64,000 nt of DNA from Candidatus Ligilactobacillus avistercoris (GTDB taxonomy: Bacteria; Bacillota; Bacilli; Lactobacillales; Lactobacillaceae), in NCBI GenBank assembly GCA_019119415.1, contig DWXB01000017.1, positions 1-64,000 of the forward strand, given 5' to 3'. The notes below the pieces were generated by a model. The model did no database searches. It had not been told where the DNA came from and saw only the letters and a list, made by a program, of their open reading frames with translations. Made by a program: the position numbers and the translations under genes. Below, one piece after another: positions 1-8,501 of the stretch. Each line of letters starts with the position of its first letter. Position 1 is the first letter of the stretch.

Positions 1-90
1 AATTAGAACAATCCCATTTAGGACTTTCCTAATGACGATTATCTCAGGCACCACTCAATACTGAAACAATGAATTTAATTTTAAGAAGTC

Positions 91-108
91 AATCATCGCA
101 AGATGATT
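91..108. promoter_or_regulatory. inverted repeat upstream of sufC
   Basis: A 7-bp inverted repeat AATCATC-gcaa-GATGATT lies about 30 bases before the sufC start, and a second short palindrome TTAGGA-ctt-TCCTAA is at 18-32. Either could be an operator or a hairpin at the suf operon promoter. I could not assign a convincing -35/-10 pair here, and no regulator is identified. Confidence 0.25.
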
Positions 109-139
109 ACAAAACATATATTACGAGGGGGAATTTGGA

Positions 140-910
140 ATGACGACGTTAACGGTTGACAACCTAAAAGTAGCGGTAGACAAAAAACTTATCCTGCACG
201 GGGTGTCATTGACGCTTCGTTCCGGGGAGGTCCACGCAATTATGGGGCCAAACGGGACGGGAAAGTCAACGCTGGCCGGGGCCATCATGGGTGATCCCCG
301 TTATGAGGTGGTTGCCGGTGATATTCGGTTTGACGGGAAAAGCATTGTCGGGCTCCCCGTTGATGAGCGGGCCCGTCTAGGAATTTTCATGGGGATGCAG
401 CTTCCGGTAGCCGTTCCGGGGGTGACCCTGAGTACGCTGATTCGGGCGGCGCTGCGGGCAAGGGACGGCAAAGTTCAGTTACTGGATTACATGAAGAAGT
501 TAAAGCGGGCGTTAGCACTTCTGGACATGCCTCCCGAAATGGCCAACCGGGACCTGAACGTGGGGTTTTCGGGCGGAGAACAAAAGCGCGCGGAGTTATT
601 GCAGCTAATGATGCTTACTCCCGCCGTGGCGCTGCTTGATGAGATTGATTCGGGGCTTGATATTGACGCGTTGAAGGTGGTAGCACGGGGAATTAATGCG
701 ATGCGGGGGCCCCACTTCGCTGGGTTATTAATTACCCACTACCAGCGGTTGTTGACGTATGTTCAACCGGACTTTGTGCACGTAATGATGGGCGGTCGAA
801 TCGTAAAAACGGGCGGGGCAGCGGTTGCCACCGAACTGGAGCAGAAGGGATACACCCGCGTTCGGGATGAGCTTGGACTGGATATTCCGCTGGTAGATGA
901 GGGGGTATAG
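140..910 (+). CDS. sufC: Fe-S cluster assembly ATPase SufC
   Basis: SufC is the ABC-type ATPase of the SUF machinery; it binds SufB and SufD in the cytoplasm and powers cluster assembly on the scaffold. At 256 residues it has the usual family length. Visible motifs are Walker A GPNGTGKST at residues 36-44, the signature FSGGEQKRAE near 145 and Walker B LLDEIDSGLD near 167; the last is the SufC-typical variant. The ATG follows a strong GAGGGGG ribosome-binding site. It is the first gene of sufC-D-S-U-B, two bases ahead of sufD, so the five products are almost certainly made from one transcript. Assignment is very secure. Confidence 0.97.
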   Translation: MTTLTVDNLKVAVDKKLILHGVSLTLRSGEVHAIMGPNGTGKSTLAGAIMGDPRYEVVAGDIRFDGKSIVGLPVDERARLGIFMGMQLPVAVPGVTLSTLIRAALRARDGKVQLLDYMKKLKRALALLDMPPEMANRDLNVGFSGGEQKRAELLQLMMLTPAVALLDEIDSGLDIDALKVVARGINAMRGPHFAGLLITHYQRLLTYVQPDFVHVMMGGRIVKTGGAAVATELEQKGYTRVRDELGLDIPLVDEGV

Positions 911-912
911 GA

Positions 913-1860
913 ATGGAGGAACAGGCATTGGATGGCGGGTGCGTGTTAACGGGCCCTGCCCAACTAGTGCGGGTGAACGCCCTTACGGGGGCGGCCCGGG
1001 GACAGTGGCGGGCCCTGAAAGCAACCCTTTCCCCGCAAGTGATTAGTGCGCTTTCAGCGGAAACGCCCGTTGTGGTAGTTCCGGAAAATGCGACCGTAAC
1101 CATTCAGGGCAGTGGGCCAGCGGTGGTGCTTGCGGGTCCCGCAAGTCACGTGCGGTACTGTGAAGTGCACCAAGCAACCGTAGCTGGGAGTCCTACCCTT
1201 ATTACAGCGGGGCCTGCAAGTCACGTTGACTGGACGGTGGTGAATGCCGGAAAGGACCCGAATAAAACGCGGGTTAACTACGTTCGGGTTGCGCGGGATG
1301 CGCAGGTGACCTGGCGGGTGGGAGAACTTACTACCGGTCAGGATCACGTGGTTCTCAAGGCGGATTTGGTTGGCGCGGGCGCCCACGTGGCGTTATCCGT
1401 AGCGGCGTTAGCAGGTCAGTTAAGCCAGCAACGAATTACCGCGGACATTACGCACCAGGTTCCCGCTACCACGGCAACCATTGCCCAGTACGGGGTGGTG
1501 TTGACGGCTGGTCAGCTAAACTTTGATACTACGGGCCGGATTGTTGCGGGGGCTCATCAGGCGGCGATGACCCAGCAAAGTAAGGTGCTCCTGATGACCC
1601 CGCAGGGAACGGGAACGGTTAATCCCCAGCTACTGATTGATGAGGATGACGTGACGGCCGCCCATGCTGCCAGCATTGGCCGGTTGGCGGCGGATCAGCT
1701 CTTTTACTTACAGAGTCGGGGCTTGTCACGGCAACAGATTGTCCGGTTGATTGCCCGGGGATTTCTCAGGCCGGTAATTGATCAGGTTGAGAATGCGGCG
1801 GTGCGGCAAACCCTGCAGGCATTAATTGAAAGGCGGGTGACGGCGGATGCAGTCGGTTGA
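913..1860 (+). CDS. sufD: Fe-S cluster assembly protein SufD
   Basis: SufD is the beta-helical partner of SufB in the SufBC2D scaffold complex. The 315-residue product is short compared with many SufD proteins (about 420 residues), which is common in lactobacilli. The C-terminal part carries the SufB/SufD-family segment with HAASIGRLAADQLFYLQSRGLS and the helical end typical of the family. The start lies two bases after sufC and the end overlaps sufS by 14 bases, which indicates translational coupling. Long minus-strand frames across it are shadows created by the GC-rich codon pattern. Confidence 0.93.
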   Translation: MEEQALDGGCVLTGPAQLVRVNALTGAARGQWRALKATLSPQVISALSAETPVVVVPENATVTIQGSGPAVVLAGPASHVRYCEVHQATVAGSPTLITAGPASHVDWTVVNAGKDPNKTRVNYVRVARDAQVTWRVGELTTGQDHVVLKADLVGAGAHVALSVAALAGQLSQQRITADITHQVPATTATIAQYGVVLTAGQLNFDTTGRIVAGAHQAAMTQQSKVLLMTPQGTGTVNPQLLIDEDDVTAAHAASIGRLAADQLFYLQSRGLSRQQIVRLIARGFLRPVIDQVENAAVRQTLQALIERRVTADAVG

Positions 1861-3082
1861 TGCGGTCCGGGCGGACTTTCCGTTTTTAAATCAGATAATG
1901 AATGGGCACCCGTTAATTTACCTGGACAACGCCGCTACCACGCAAAAACCACGACCGGTATTACGGGCGTTGCGGCAGTATTACACCCAGGAAAACGTTA
2001 ATGTCCACCGGGGCGGTTACGCCCGGGCGGCGGCTACCACGGCGGAGTACGAGGAGGTTCGCACGCGGGTGGCCCACCTAATTAACGCGCCGTCAGCCCG
2101 CGAGGTCGTTTTTACGAAGGGCACGACCGAAGCGTTAAACTGGGCGGCGTTTGGTGGGGCGGTTTCCCTGAAGCCCGGGGATGAAATCTTAGTAACAATG
2201 ATGGAGCACCACAGTAACCTGGTACCGTGGCAGGTGCTTGCTGCTCGAAGCGGTGCGGTTCTTCGGTTCGTTGAAGTAACAGCGGATGGAATCCTGGATT
2301 GGGCTGACTTTCAGCGAAAACTCTCGGCGCGAACCCGGGTAGTGGCGGTCAGTGCAACGTCAAACGTGTTGGGAACCGTTAACCCGGTGACAGCAATTGC
2401 CCGGATCGCCCATGAAGCGGGAGCGCTCGTTGTTGTGGATGCGGCCCAGGCAGTCGGGCACATGCCGGTTGACGTGCAGAAATGGGATGCCGACCTCGTT
2501 GCGTTTTCGGGTCATAAGATGCTTGGCCCGACCGGAATTGGCGTGTTGTGGGGGCAACGCGCTGTGCTCGAACGGATGCACCCCCTTGAATACGGCGGGG
2601 AAATGATTAGCGCGGTAACGCGGGACGAAACGACCTTTAAGGAAGTTCCGTGGTGTTTTGAGGGGGGCACCCAAAACATTGCGGGGGTCATCGGGCTCGG
2701 AAAGGCAATCCAGTACCTGGAACGGCAGGGAATTGGGGCGATTCAGGCCCGGGAACAGCAGTTAGCTGCGCGCCTTGCGACGGGGCTCCGTGCGCTTCCG
2801 CAAGTGACGGTGTACGGCCCGGTATCCGGAAAACAACGGAACGGGGTGGTGGCCTTTAACGTTGGTTCCCTGCACGCTCACGACGTCGCAACGGCGTTGG
2901 ACGCTCAGGGAACGGCGGTGCGGGCGGGCCATCACTGTGCGCAGGTGCTGATGAAGCATCTCGGCGTGTCCGGGACGGTGCGGGCGAGCGTGGCGTTTTA
3001 TAATACCACGGCAGAAGTAGATGCACTGGTAGCGCAGGTTGAACGAACGGAGGCGTTTTTTAAAAAATATGGAATGGGATGA
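1847..3082 (+). CDS. sufS: cysteine desulfurase SufS
   Basis: This PLP enzyme removes sulfur from cysteine and hands it to SufU as persulfide. The 411 residues include the PLP-lysine context SGHKMLGPTG near 226 and the catalytic-cysteine segment RAGHHCAQVLMKHLGV near 365, both typical of class II (SufS) desulfurases. The N-terminal YLDNAATTQKP is the family signature. The ATG lies inside the end of sufD, and the gene ends inside sufU. The neighbouring sufU supports the SufS rather than the NifS/IscS assignment. Confidence 0.97.
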   Translation: MQSVDAVRADFPFLNQIMNGHPLIYLDNAATTQKPRPVLRALRQYYTQENVNVHRGGYARAAATTAEYEEVRTRVAHLINAPSAREVVFTKGTTEALNWAAFGGAVSLKPGDEILVTMMEHHSNLVPWQVLAARSGAVLRFVEVTADGILDWADFQRKLSARTRVVAVSATSNVLGTVNPVTAIARIAHEAGALVVVDAAQAVGHMPVDVQKWDADLVAFSGHKMLGPTGIGVLWGQRAVLERMHPLEYGGEMISAVTRDETTFKEVPWCFEGGTQNIAGVIGLGKAIQYLERQGIGAIQAREQQLAARLATGLRALPQVTVYGPVSGKQRNGVVAFNVGSLHAHDVATALDAQGTAVRAGHHCAQVLMKHLGVSGTVRASVAFYNTTAEVDALVAQVERTEAFFKKYGMG

Positions 3083-3518
3083 GTTATCGGAATTATACGG
3101 CCAGGTAATTATTGAGCGGGCGCAGGATCCGCGGTGGTTTCATCCGCTCAAGGGAAGTGTGCAGCGGGCCGTGGTAAACCCGACGTGCGGGGATGCGTTT
3201 ACCGTGGCGGTTACCCGGGATAGCAACCGCATTACCGGGGTAGCAATCACCGCGGGGGACGGGTGCATGATTGCCCGGGCAGCTGCGGCGGTTGTTTGCA
3301 ATCTTGTGGATCACCAGCCGGTTGAAGAAGCGCAGGCGCGTCTCCGGGCGTTTACCGCATTAGTAACCCATAAACGGGCGCTAACGACCGAAGAACAGGA
3401 GAAACTTGGTGACGGAATGGCGTTTACCGGGGTTGCCCGGTTCCCCGTTCGCGTGAAGTGTGCGTTATTAGCGTGTGAGGGGGTGCAACGGATCATTGAC
3501 AGTAACAGTTCCAGGTGA
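3069..3518 (+). CDS. sufU: Fe-S assembly sulfurtransferase SufU
   Basis: SufU is the zinc-dependent sulfur acceptor that takes persulfide from SufS in Gram-positive bacteria. The 149-residue product shows NPTCGDAF (C40 and D42), GDGCMIARA and VKCALLAC, which together supply the three cysteines and the aspartate of the zinc site. I start it at the ATG at 3069, whose product begins MEWDELSELYGQ, rather than at an in-frame ATG 30 bases upstream, because family members begin with this segment. It overlaps the end of sufS by 14 bases and the start of sufB. Confidence 0.95.
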   Translation: MEWDELSELYGQVIIERAQDPRWFHPLKGSVQRAVVNPTCGDAFTVAVTRDSNRITGVAITAGDGCMIARAAAAVVCNLVDHQPVEEAQARLRAFTALVTHKRALTTEEQEKLGDGMAFTGVARFPVRVKCALLACEGVQRIIDSNSSR

Positions 3519-4911
3519 GAAGAAGTCCCAGTACGGGTTTAAGGATCGAGTTACTCCCATCCTAACGACCGGCCAGGGGTTAAACGAAGCGGTAATCCGG
3601 CAAATTTCGGCAGCAAAACACGAACCGGAGTGGATGTTACGGTTTCGCTTGCGGGCGTACGCAACGTACCGCAAACTCCCGCTCCCGCAGTTTGGCCCCG
3701 ACCTGAGTGCGTTAGATTTTGAGAAGATTAACTATTTTCGGCGGGATACTTCCCGGCCGGTCCGGCGGTGGGAAGACGTTCCCGCCCAGATTAAGGAAAC
3801 CTTTGAACGGCTAGGGGTTCCCCAAGCGGAACGACAGTACTTAGCGGGATCGTCCGCCCAGTACGAGTCTGAGGTGGTGTACCACCACGTGCAGGAAGAG
3901 TTAGCGCAGCAGGGAGTGGTCTTTATGGCGATGGACACCGCGGTTCAGCGGTATCCGAAACTGGTGCGCCAGTACTTTGGGACCCTTGTGCCGCCGAATG
4001 ATAACAAGATGGCGGCGTTGAATTCGGCGGCATGGTCGGGGGGGACCTTTATCTACGTTCCGCCCCACGTCCGGTGTACCGTGCCACTTCAAAGTTATTT
4101 CCGGATTAACGCCGGGAATTCGGGGCAGTTTGAGCGGACGTTAATCATTGTCGATGAGGGGGCCCAGGTGAACTACGTTGAGGGGTGTACCGCGCCTAAT
4201 TACTCCGCGGATAGCTTACACGCCGCCGTGGTTGAGGTGTTTGTTAAGTCCCACGCGACCTGCCGGTATACCACCATTCAAAATTGGTCCGATAACGTTT
4301 ATAGTCTGGAAACGAAGCGGGCGCAGGCCTTCGAGCAGGCTACGATGGAGTGGGTTGATGGTAACCTGGGTTCGAAGGTCACGATGAAGTATCCGAGTGT
4401 TTACCTCGATGGCCCCGGAGCCCGGGGAACGATGCTGTCGGTTGCGTTTGCGGGCAGCGATTCCCGCGGAAACGGGATTATTTCGGACACGGGGGCCCGG
4501 ATGATTCACCGTGCGCCGCAAACGTCCTCAACGATTGTGTCCAAGTCGCTGTGTAAGAATGGGGGGCACGCCGATTACCGCGGGGAGGTACGGATGACTC
4601 CGGCAGCCACGGGAGCGTTTGCGCACGTGGAATGCGATACGCTGATCCTCGACGATCATTCGGGAAGCGATACCCTGCCGGTGAACACCGTACAGCAGGC
4701 AGCGGATGCCCAAATTGAACACGAAGCAAAGGTGTCGAAGGTTTCGGCAGCACAACTGTTTTATCTGATGAGCCGCGGGCTTACCGAAAAACAGGCCACC
4801 GAAATGATTGTGATGGGCTTTCTGACGCCGTTTACGAAGGAGTTGCCGATGGAGTACGCGGTTGAATTAAACCGGTTGATTGAATACCAGATGGACGGTG
4901 CCGTAGGGTAA
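3496..4911 (+). CDS. sufB: Fe-S cluster assembly scaffold SufB
   Basis: SufB is the main scaffold on which nascent clusters are built with SufC and SufD. The roughly 471-residue protein has the beta-helix core and the conserved C-terminal region with HVECDTLILDDHSGSDT and HEAKVSKVSAAQLFYLMSRG. No ATG fits the N terminus. A TTG at 3496 (product starting TVTVPGEKK) behind the G-rich stretch at 3477-3483 is my choice, with a GTG at 3475 as the alternative. Either start overlaps the end of sufU. This is the last gene of the operon and is followed by a hairpin. Confidence 0.94.
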   Translation: MTVTVPGEKKSQYGFKDRVTPILTTGQGLNEAVIRQISAAKHEPEWMLRFRLRAYATYRKLPLPQFGPDLSALDFEKINYFRRDTSRPVRRWEDVPAQIKETFERLGVPQAERQYLAGSSAQYESEVVYHHVQEELAQQGVVFMAMDTAVQRYPKLVRQYFGTLVPPNDNKMAALNSAAWSGGTFIYVPPHVRCTVPLQSYFRINAGNSGQFERTLIIVDEGAQVNYVEGCTAPNYSADSLHAAVVEVFVKSHATCRYTTIQNWSDNVYSLETKRAQAFEQATMEWVDGNLGSKVTMKYPSVYLDGPGARGTMLSVAFAGSDSRGNGIISDTGARMIHRAPQTSSTIVSKSLCKNGGHADYRGEVRMTPAATGAFAHVECDTLILDDHSGSDTLPVNTVQQAADAQIEHEAKVSKVSAAQLFYLMSRGLTEKQATEMIVMGFLTPFTKELPMEYAVELNRLIEYQMDGAVG

Positions 4912-4932
4912 CGGCCGGGGAGGAATAGTAAA

Positions 4933-4973
4933 TAACCCGCACATCGCTGAGCGGTTCAGTGGTGTGCGGGTTA
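4933..4973. terminator. bidirectional hairpin between sufB and the glycosyltransferase
   Basis: An 11-bp perfect stem TAACCCGCACA / TGTGCGGGTTA encloses a 19-base loop between two converging genes. There is no clear T run on either side, so it is a probable but weak terminator serving both strands. Confidence 0.55.
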
Positions 4974-4983
4974 CTGTATGCGA

Positions 4984-5922
4984 TTATTTCTTTTCCTTTA
5001 AGATGTAGATCGGCCGGTGCTTAACCTCGGCGTAAATCTTGCCGATGTACTTGCCGACAATTCCCAGGCAGGACAGCTGAATTCCGCCGATGAAAAGCAT
5101 GATGCAGACCATTGACGGCCAGCCCGCGGTTGGATTACCAAAGAAAATTTTGGCGGTGATAATCCATAAAATTCCAATTAACGAAACAAAGGCGGTCAAC
5201 GCCCCGATAAACGTGGCGATATCAAGCGGTGCCTGGGAGAAGTTGACGATGCCGTCAATCGAATATTGGAAAAGTTTCCAGAAGTTCCAGCTCGTTGTTC
5301 CGGCAGCCCGTTCCCGGTTCTTGTATTCCAGGTACTTTGTGTTAAACCCAACCCAGCTGAAAATGCCCTTAGAGAAGCGGTTGTATTCGCTCATTGACAG
5401 GATGGCGTCCACCATCTGGCGGGTCATCATCCGGTAGTCCCGCGCCCCGTCAACGATCTCGGTATCCGAAATGCGGTTAATCAGTTTGTAGAACATCCGG
5501 GCGAAGAAGGACCGTACGGGCGGTTCGCCTTCCCGGGTTAGGCGGCGGGTCCCCACGCAATCGTAGTCCTCGTTAGGGTCTTCCAGGTACTTGAGCATGA
5601 TTGGCAACATTTCCGGCGGGTCCTGGAGGTCAACGTCCATGACAACGACGTAATCGCCAGTTGCTTGTTGTAAACCGCAATACAAGGCGGCTTCCTTCCC
5701 GAAATTTCGGGAAAACGAGGCGTAGTGAACATGCTGCGGGTCCTTTTCCTGGAGCTTGCGCATTTCGGCGAGGGTGCCGTCCGTTGATCCGTCGTTGATA
5801 AACCAGTATTCGAGTTCAACGTCCTTCAGCTCCGGGGCGACCCGTTGAACGGCATCGTAAAAGAGGGGGACGGACTCCTCCTCAAAGTAGCACGGGACGA
5901 TGATTGAAAGCTTCTTTGTCAT
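4984..5922 (-). CDS. family 2 glycosyltransferase, DPM-synthase/GtrB type
   Basis: This is a membrane glycosyltransferase of the bactoprenol-phosphate glycosyltransferase type (GtrB, CsbB, YkcC relatives). It likely loads a sugar onto undecaprenyl phosphate for cell-wall decoration. The 312 residues comprise a GT-A domain with SIIVPCYFEEESVP at the N terminus, the metal-binding VVMDVDLQDPPE near 95, and two hydrophobic helices in the last 90 residues (about 225-250 and 262-290). Flavodoxin lies 23 bases upstream on the same strand, so the two probably share a transcript although no functional link is known. The acceptor and sugar cannot be told from sequence. Confidence 0.88.
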   Translation of the reverse strand: MTKKLSIIVPCYFEEESVPLFYDAVQRVAPELKDVELEYWFINDGSTDGTLAEMRKLQEKDPQHVHYASFSRNFGKEAALYCGLQQATGDYVVVMDVDLQDPPEMLPIMLKYLEDPNEDYDCVGTRRLTREGEPPVRSFFARMFYKLINRISDTEIVDGARDYRMMTRQMVDAILSMSEYNRFSKGIFSWVGFNTKYLEYKNRERAAGTTSWNFWKLFQYSIDGIVNFSQAPLDIATFIGALTAFVSLIGILWIITAKIFFGNPTAGWPSMVCIMLFIGGIQLSCLGIVGKYIGKIYAEVKHRPIYILKEKK

Positions 5923-5945
5923 TTTTATATGTCGGTTCCTTTCAT

Positions 5946-6407
5946 TTAATCGGTTGCGGTGAACTTGCGTATGATGTTATTCGCAAAGGCGTCAAGCTGA
6001 TCGATGGCCTCATCATTATCGGGTGCCAGGTTGATTTTAACCGGGGCGCTTCCCCGCTGGGCGCCAGTAGCAGCCAGGGCCTCATCAAACTTTTCAACCG
6101 CCGTGCAGAAGAATTCACCGTAAAACGTATCGCCCGAGCCCGCAACGCCGAAGATTTTACCACTGAGGTCAACTGTTGCGAGGTCGTCGTAAAAGTCCAG
6201 GCCTTCCTCGGGGAGGGCGCCATCGTCATACGTGTACGGGCAAACAATGCAAATGTCGCTTGCTGTAAACGCACTAACGTCTGTCTGGGAGATTTCGGTC
6301 ATCGTGACGTCCGCGCCGAGGTCCTCAAAGGCATCGGTAATTACGCCGGCCACCTCTTCGTTGTTTCCGGTAATCGTGGCGTAAACGATTTGAACGCGTG
6401 GTTGCAT
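5946..6407 (-). CDS. flavodoxin
   Basis: A short-chain flavodoxin, an FMN-binding cytosolic electron carrier. The phosphate-binding loop YATITGNNEEVA sits at the N terminus and the aromatic/acidic FMN-binding region PYTYDDGALPEEGLDFYDDL follows. The 153-residue length and strong negative charge fit the family. I use the ATG at 6407 (MQPRVQ), with GGTG six bases upstream; an in-frame GTG nine bases earlier is possible. It leads the glycosyltransferase gene, and its minus-strand -10 (TATAAT at 6451-6446) backs onto the map promoter. Redox partners are not encoded nearby. Confidence 0.88.
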   Translation of the reverse strand: MQPRVQIVYATITGNNEEVAGVITDAFEDLGADVTMTEISQTDVSAFTASDICIVCPYTYDDGALPEEGLDFYDDLATVDLSGKIFGVAGSGDTFYGEFFCTAVEKFDEALAATGAQRGSAPVKINLAPDNDEAIDQLDAFANNIIRKFTATD

Positions 6408-6445
6408 AGAATTCACCGTCCTTGAAAAATAAACTTGCTCCTTCC

Positions 6446-6510
6446 ATTATAACAAAAACGGTGGTGGCGTTTATAAAAAATTCCGCGGTGGTTGCAATTA
6501 GGCTTATAAT
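6446..6510. promoter_or_regulatory. divergent -10 elements for flavodoxin and map
   Basis: A minus-strand TATAAT (6451-6446) and a plus-strand TATAAT (6505-6510) stand back to back in the gap between flavodoxin and map. Neither has a good -35 by eye, so only the -10 hexamers are asserted. Confidence 0.5.
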
Positions 6511-6545
6511 GAAAGTAATTATCAGTATGAAGGGTTGGGTAGGAC

Positions 6546-7346
6546 ATGATTACGTTAAAGTCAGAACGTGAAATTGATGAAATGGCCAAGTCTGGCGCCA
6601 TCCTTGCGGGATTTCACCACGAAGTCCGGAAATTAATCAAGCCGGGCGTTTCTAGTTGGGAAATCGAAAAGCTAGCACGGCGGTACTACAAGGAGCACGA
6701 TGCCATCGCCGAACAGATTGGGTTTGAGGGCTACAAGTACGCCACGTGCGTGAGCGTTAACGACGAAATTTGTCATGGCTTTCCGCGGAAGAACTTGATC
6801 TTAAAGGACGGCGACCTGGTAAAGGTTGATACGGTGGTTAACTATCACGGGGCCATGAGTGACTCGTGCTGGAGTTACGTCGTTGGGAAGAGCATGCCGG
6901 AATTAGACAAGTTGATGCAGGTCACCCATGACGCCCTGTACCTGGGGATTGACCAAGCCCAGGTGGGGAACCGGATTGGCGATATCGGGGCAGCTATTCA
7001 ACATTACGTGGAAGATGAAAACGGCTTTGGGGATGTGCGCGAGTTTATCGGCCACGGAATTGGGCCAACGATGCACGAAAGCCCGGACGTTCCGCATTAT
7101 GGGGTTGCCGGGAAGGGCGTCCGGCTCCGTCCTGGAATGACGATTACGATTGAACCAATGGTTAACCTGGGCGACTGGAAGGCTGTTATGGATGACCCGA
7201 ATGGGTGGACTGCCCGGACGGCCGATGGGAGCGTCTCCTGCCAGTTTGAACACACGATTGCGATTACCACCGATGGACCGAAAATTTTGACTTCTCAGGA
7301 CCCGGTAACGGACCGCGACTATTTGTGGAGCAAATCCAACGATTAA
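6546..7346 (+). CDS. map: type I methionine aminopeptidase
   Basis: This enzyme removes the initiator methionine from nascent proteins using a two-metal centre. The 266-residue product contains the expected ligands in order: two aspartates in KVDTVVNYHGAMSDSCWS, the histidine of HGIGPTMHESP, the glutamate of TIEPMVNLG and the last glutamate in FEHTIAIT. The length is typical for the Lactobacillaceae version, slightly longer than the Escherichia coli enzyme. The ATG at 6546 is preceded by GGGTAGG and a TATAAT -10 at 6505-6510. The gene stands alone ahead of galU. Confidence 0.96.
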   Translation: MITLKSEREIDEMAKSGAILAGFHHEVRKLIKPGVSSWEIEKLARRYYKEHDAIAEQIGFEGYKYATCVSVNDEICHGFPRKNLILKDGDLVKVDTVVNYHGAMSDSCWSYVVGKSMPELDKLMQVTHDALYLGIDQAQVGNRIGDIGAAIQHYVEDENGFGDVREFIGHGIGPTMHESPDVPHYGVAGKGVRLRPGMTITIEPMVNLGDWKAVMDDPNGWTARTADGSVSCQFEHTIAITTDGPKILTSQDPVTDRDYLWSKSND

Positions 7347-7366
7347 GCAAAACTTCCTGTTTTTTA

Positions 7367-7395
7367 TTGCCACGTCGCGGGAATACTGGTAGAAT
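7367..7395 (+). promoter_or_regulatory. galU promoter
   Basis: TTGCCA, 17 bases, then TAGAAT preceded by TGG forms a good sigma-A promoter about 65 bases before the galU ATG. It gives galU a transcript independent of map. Confidence 0.7.
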
Positions 7396-7460
7396 ACGCT
7401 TCGTACTTGTATATGGATTTAACGGGAATACCAATAATTCAAAGTAAGAGGTATTTGACT

Positions 7461-8330
7461 ATGAAAGTTAGAAAGGCAATTATTCCGGCAGCGGGACTCG
7501 GGACCCGTTTTTTACCGGCGACAAAGGCGATGCCGAAGGAAATGTTACCAATCGTTGATAAGCCAACGATTCAGTACATTGTCGAGGAAGCTCGGGAGTC
7601 CGGAATTGAGGATATCTTGATTATCACCGGAAAGAACAAGCGGCCGATTGAGGACCACTTTGATTCCGTGCCGGAGCTTGAACAAAACTTGAAGGCTAAG
7701 GGCAAGACGAAGATGCTGGAGTTGGTGGAGGAAACAACCGACTTGAACATCTACTTTATCCGGCAGTCCCACCCACGTGGTCTGGGAGACGCCGTTCTGA
7801 TGGCAAAGGACTTCGTTGGGAACGAGCCGTTCGTCGTGATGCTTGGGGATGACCTGATGAAGGACGAGGTGCCGTTGACTAAGCAGTTGATGGACCGGTA
7901 TGAGGAGACAAATGCCTCAACGCTAGCCGTAATGAAGGTGCCGCACGAAGAGGTTAATAAGTACGGGGTGATTGATCCTGCTGCCGAAACAAGGCCGGGG
8001 TTGTACGACGTTCGGCGGTTTGTTGAAAAGCCGGCGGTGGAGGAAGCCCCATCAGACCTGGCAATCATCGGCCGGTACCTGTTGACGCCGGAAATCTTTG
8101 GGATGCTGGAGACCCAGCAGCCGGGGGCCGGAAACGAAATCCAGCTGACCGACGCCATTGACCGGTTGAACAAGGTTCAACGGGTCTTTGCCCATGAATT
8201 TAAGGGTGATCGTTTCGACGTGGGGTATAAGTTTGGCTACCTAAAGACGTCAATTCAGTTCGGGTTAAAGCACCCTGAGGTGAAGGACGAGCTGACGGCT
8301 TACATTAAGCAATTAGCGAAGAAACTCTAA
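7461..8330 (+). CDS. galU: UTP--glucose-1-phosphate uridylyltransferase
   Basis: GalU makes UDP-glucose from UTP and glucose-1-phosphate, feeding glycolipid, exopolysaccharide and Leloir pathways. The 289-residue product opens with the nucleotide-binding signature [19 protein letters not shown] and has VMLGDD and FVEKP segments typical of the family. I start at the ATG at 7461 (MKVRKAIIP), because the in-frame upstream ATG at 7407 lies almost at the transcription start predicted from the promoter at 7367-7395. AAGTAAGAGG serves as ribosome-binding site. A strong terminator follows. Confidence 0.97.
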   Translation: MKVRKAIIPAAGLGTRFLPATKAMPKEMLPIVDKPTIQYIVEEARESGIEDILIITGKNKRPIEDHFDSVPELEQNLKAKGKTKMLELVEETTDLNIYFIRQSHPRGLGDAVLMAKDFVGNEPFVVMLGDDLMKDEVPLTKQLMDRYEETNASTLAVMKVPHEEVNKYGVIDPAAETRPGLYDVRRFVEKPAVEEAPSDLAIIGRYLLTPEIFGMLETQQPGAGNEIQLTDAIDRLNKVQRVFAHEFKGDRFDVGYKFGYLKTSIQFGLKHPEVKDELTAYIKQLAKKL

Positions 8331-8346
8331 TTTAATACGAAACAGG

Positions 8347-8381
8347 AACGAGCGCTATCCGGACGGGTGGCGCTCGTTTTT
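8347..8381 (+). terminator. galU terminator
   Basis: Stem AACGAGCGC / GCGCTCGTT with a 14-base loop, followed by TTT, directly after galU. Confidence 0.85.
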
Positions 8382-8443
8382 GCGTTTCAAAGTGAAGGGG
8401 CGCCCGCCGCATGAAACGGGTGTGACGGGTGTGGTGATACCCA

Positions 8444-8482
8444 AAAAGGGGCTGAGAACCAAATAGGTCTCAGCCCCTTTTG
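8444..8482 (-). terminator. nrdE terminator (minus strand)
   Basis: A 14-bp stem of AAAAGGGGCTGAGA and its complement, with the T-rich side on the minus strand, lies just past the nrdE stop codon. Confidence 0.85.
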
Positions 8483-8501
8483 AATAGTAGGTAATCAGTT
8501 A

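Noticed and set aside
728..1386. Overlapping minus-strand reading frames opposite sufC and sufD
   Set aside because: They have no ribosome-binding site or recognisable motif, overlap well-supported genes completely and arise from the GC-rich codon pattern.
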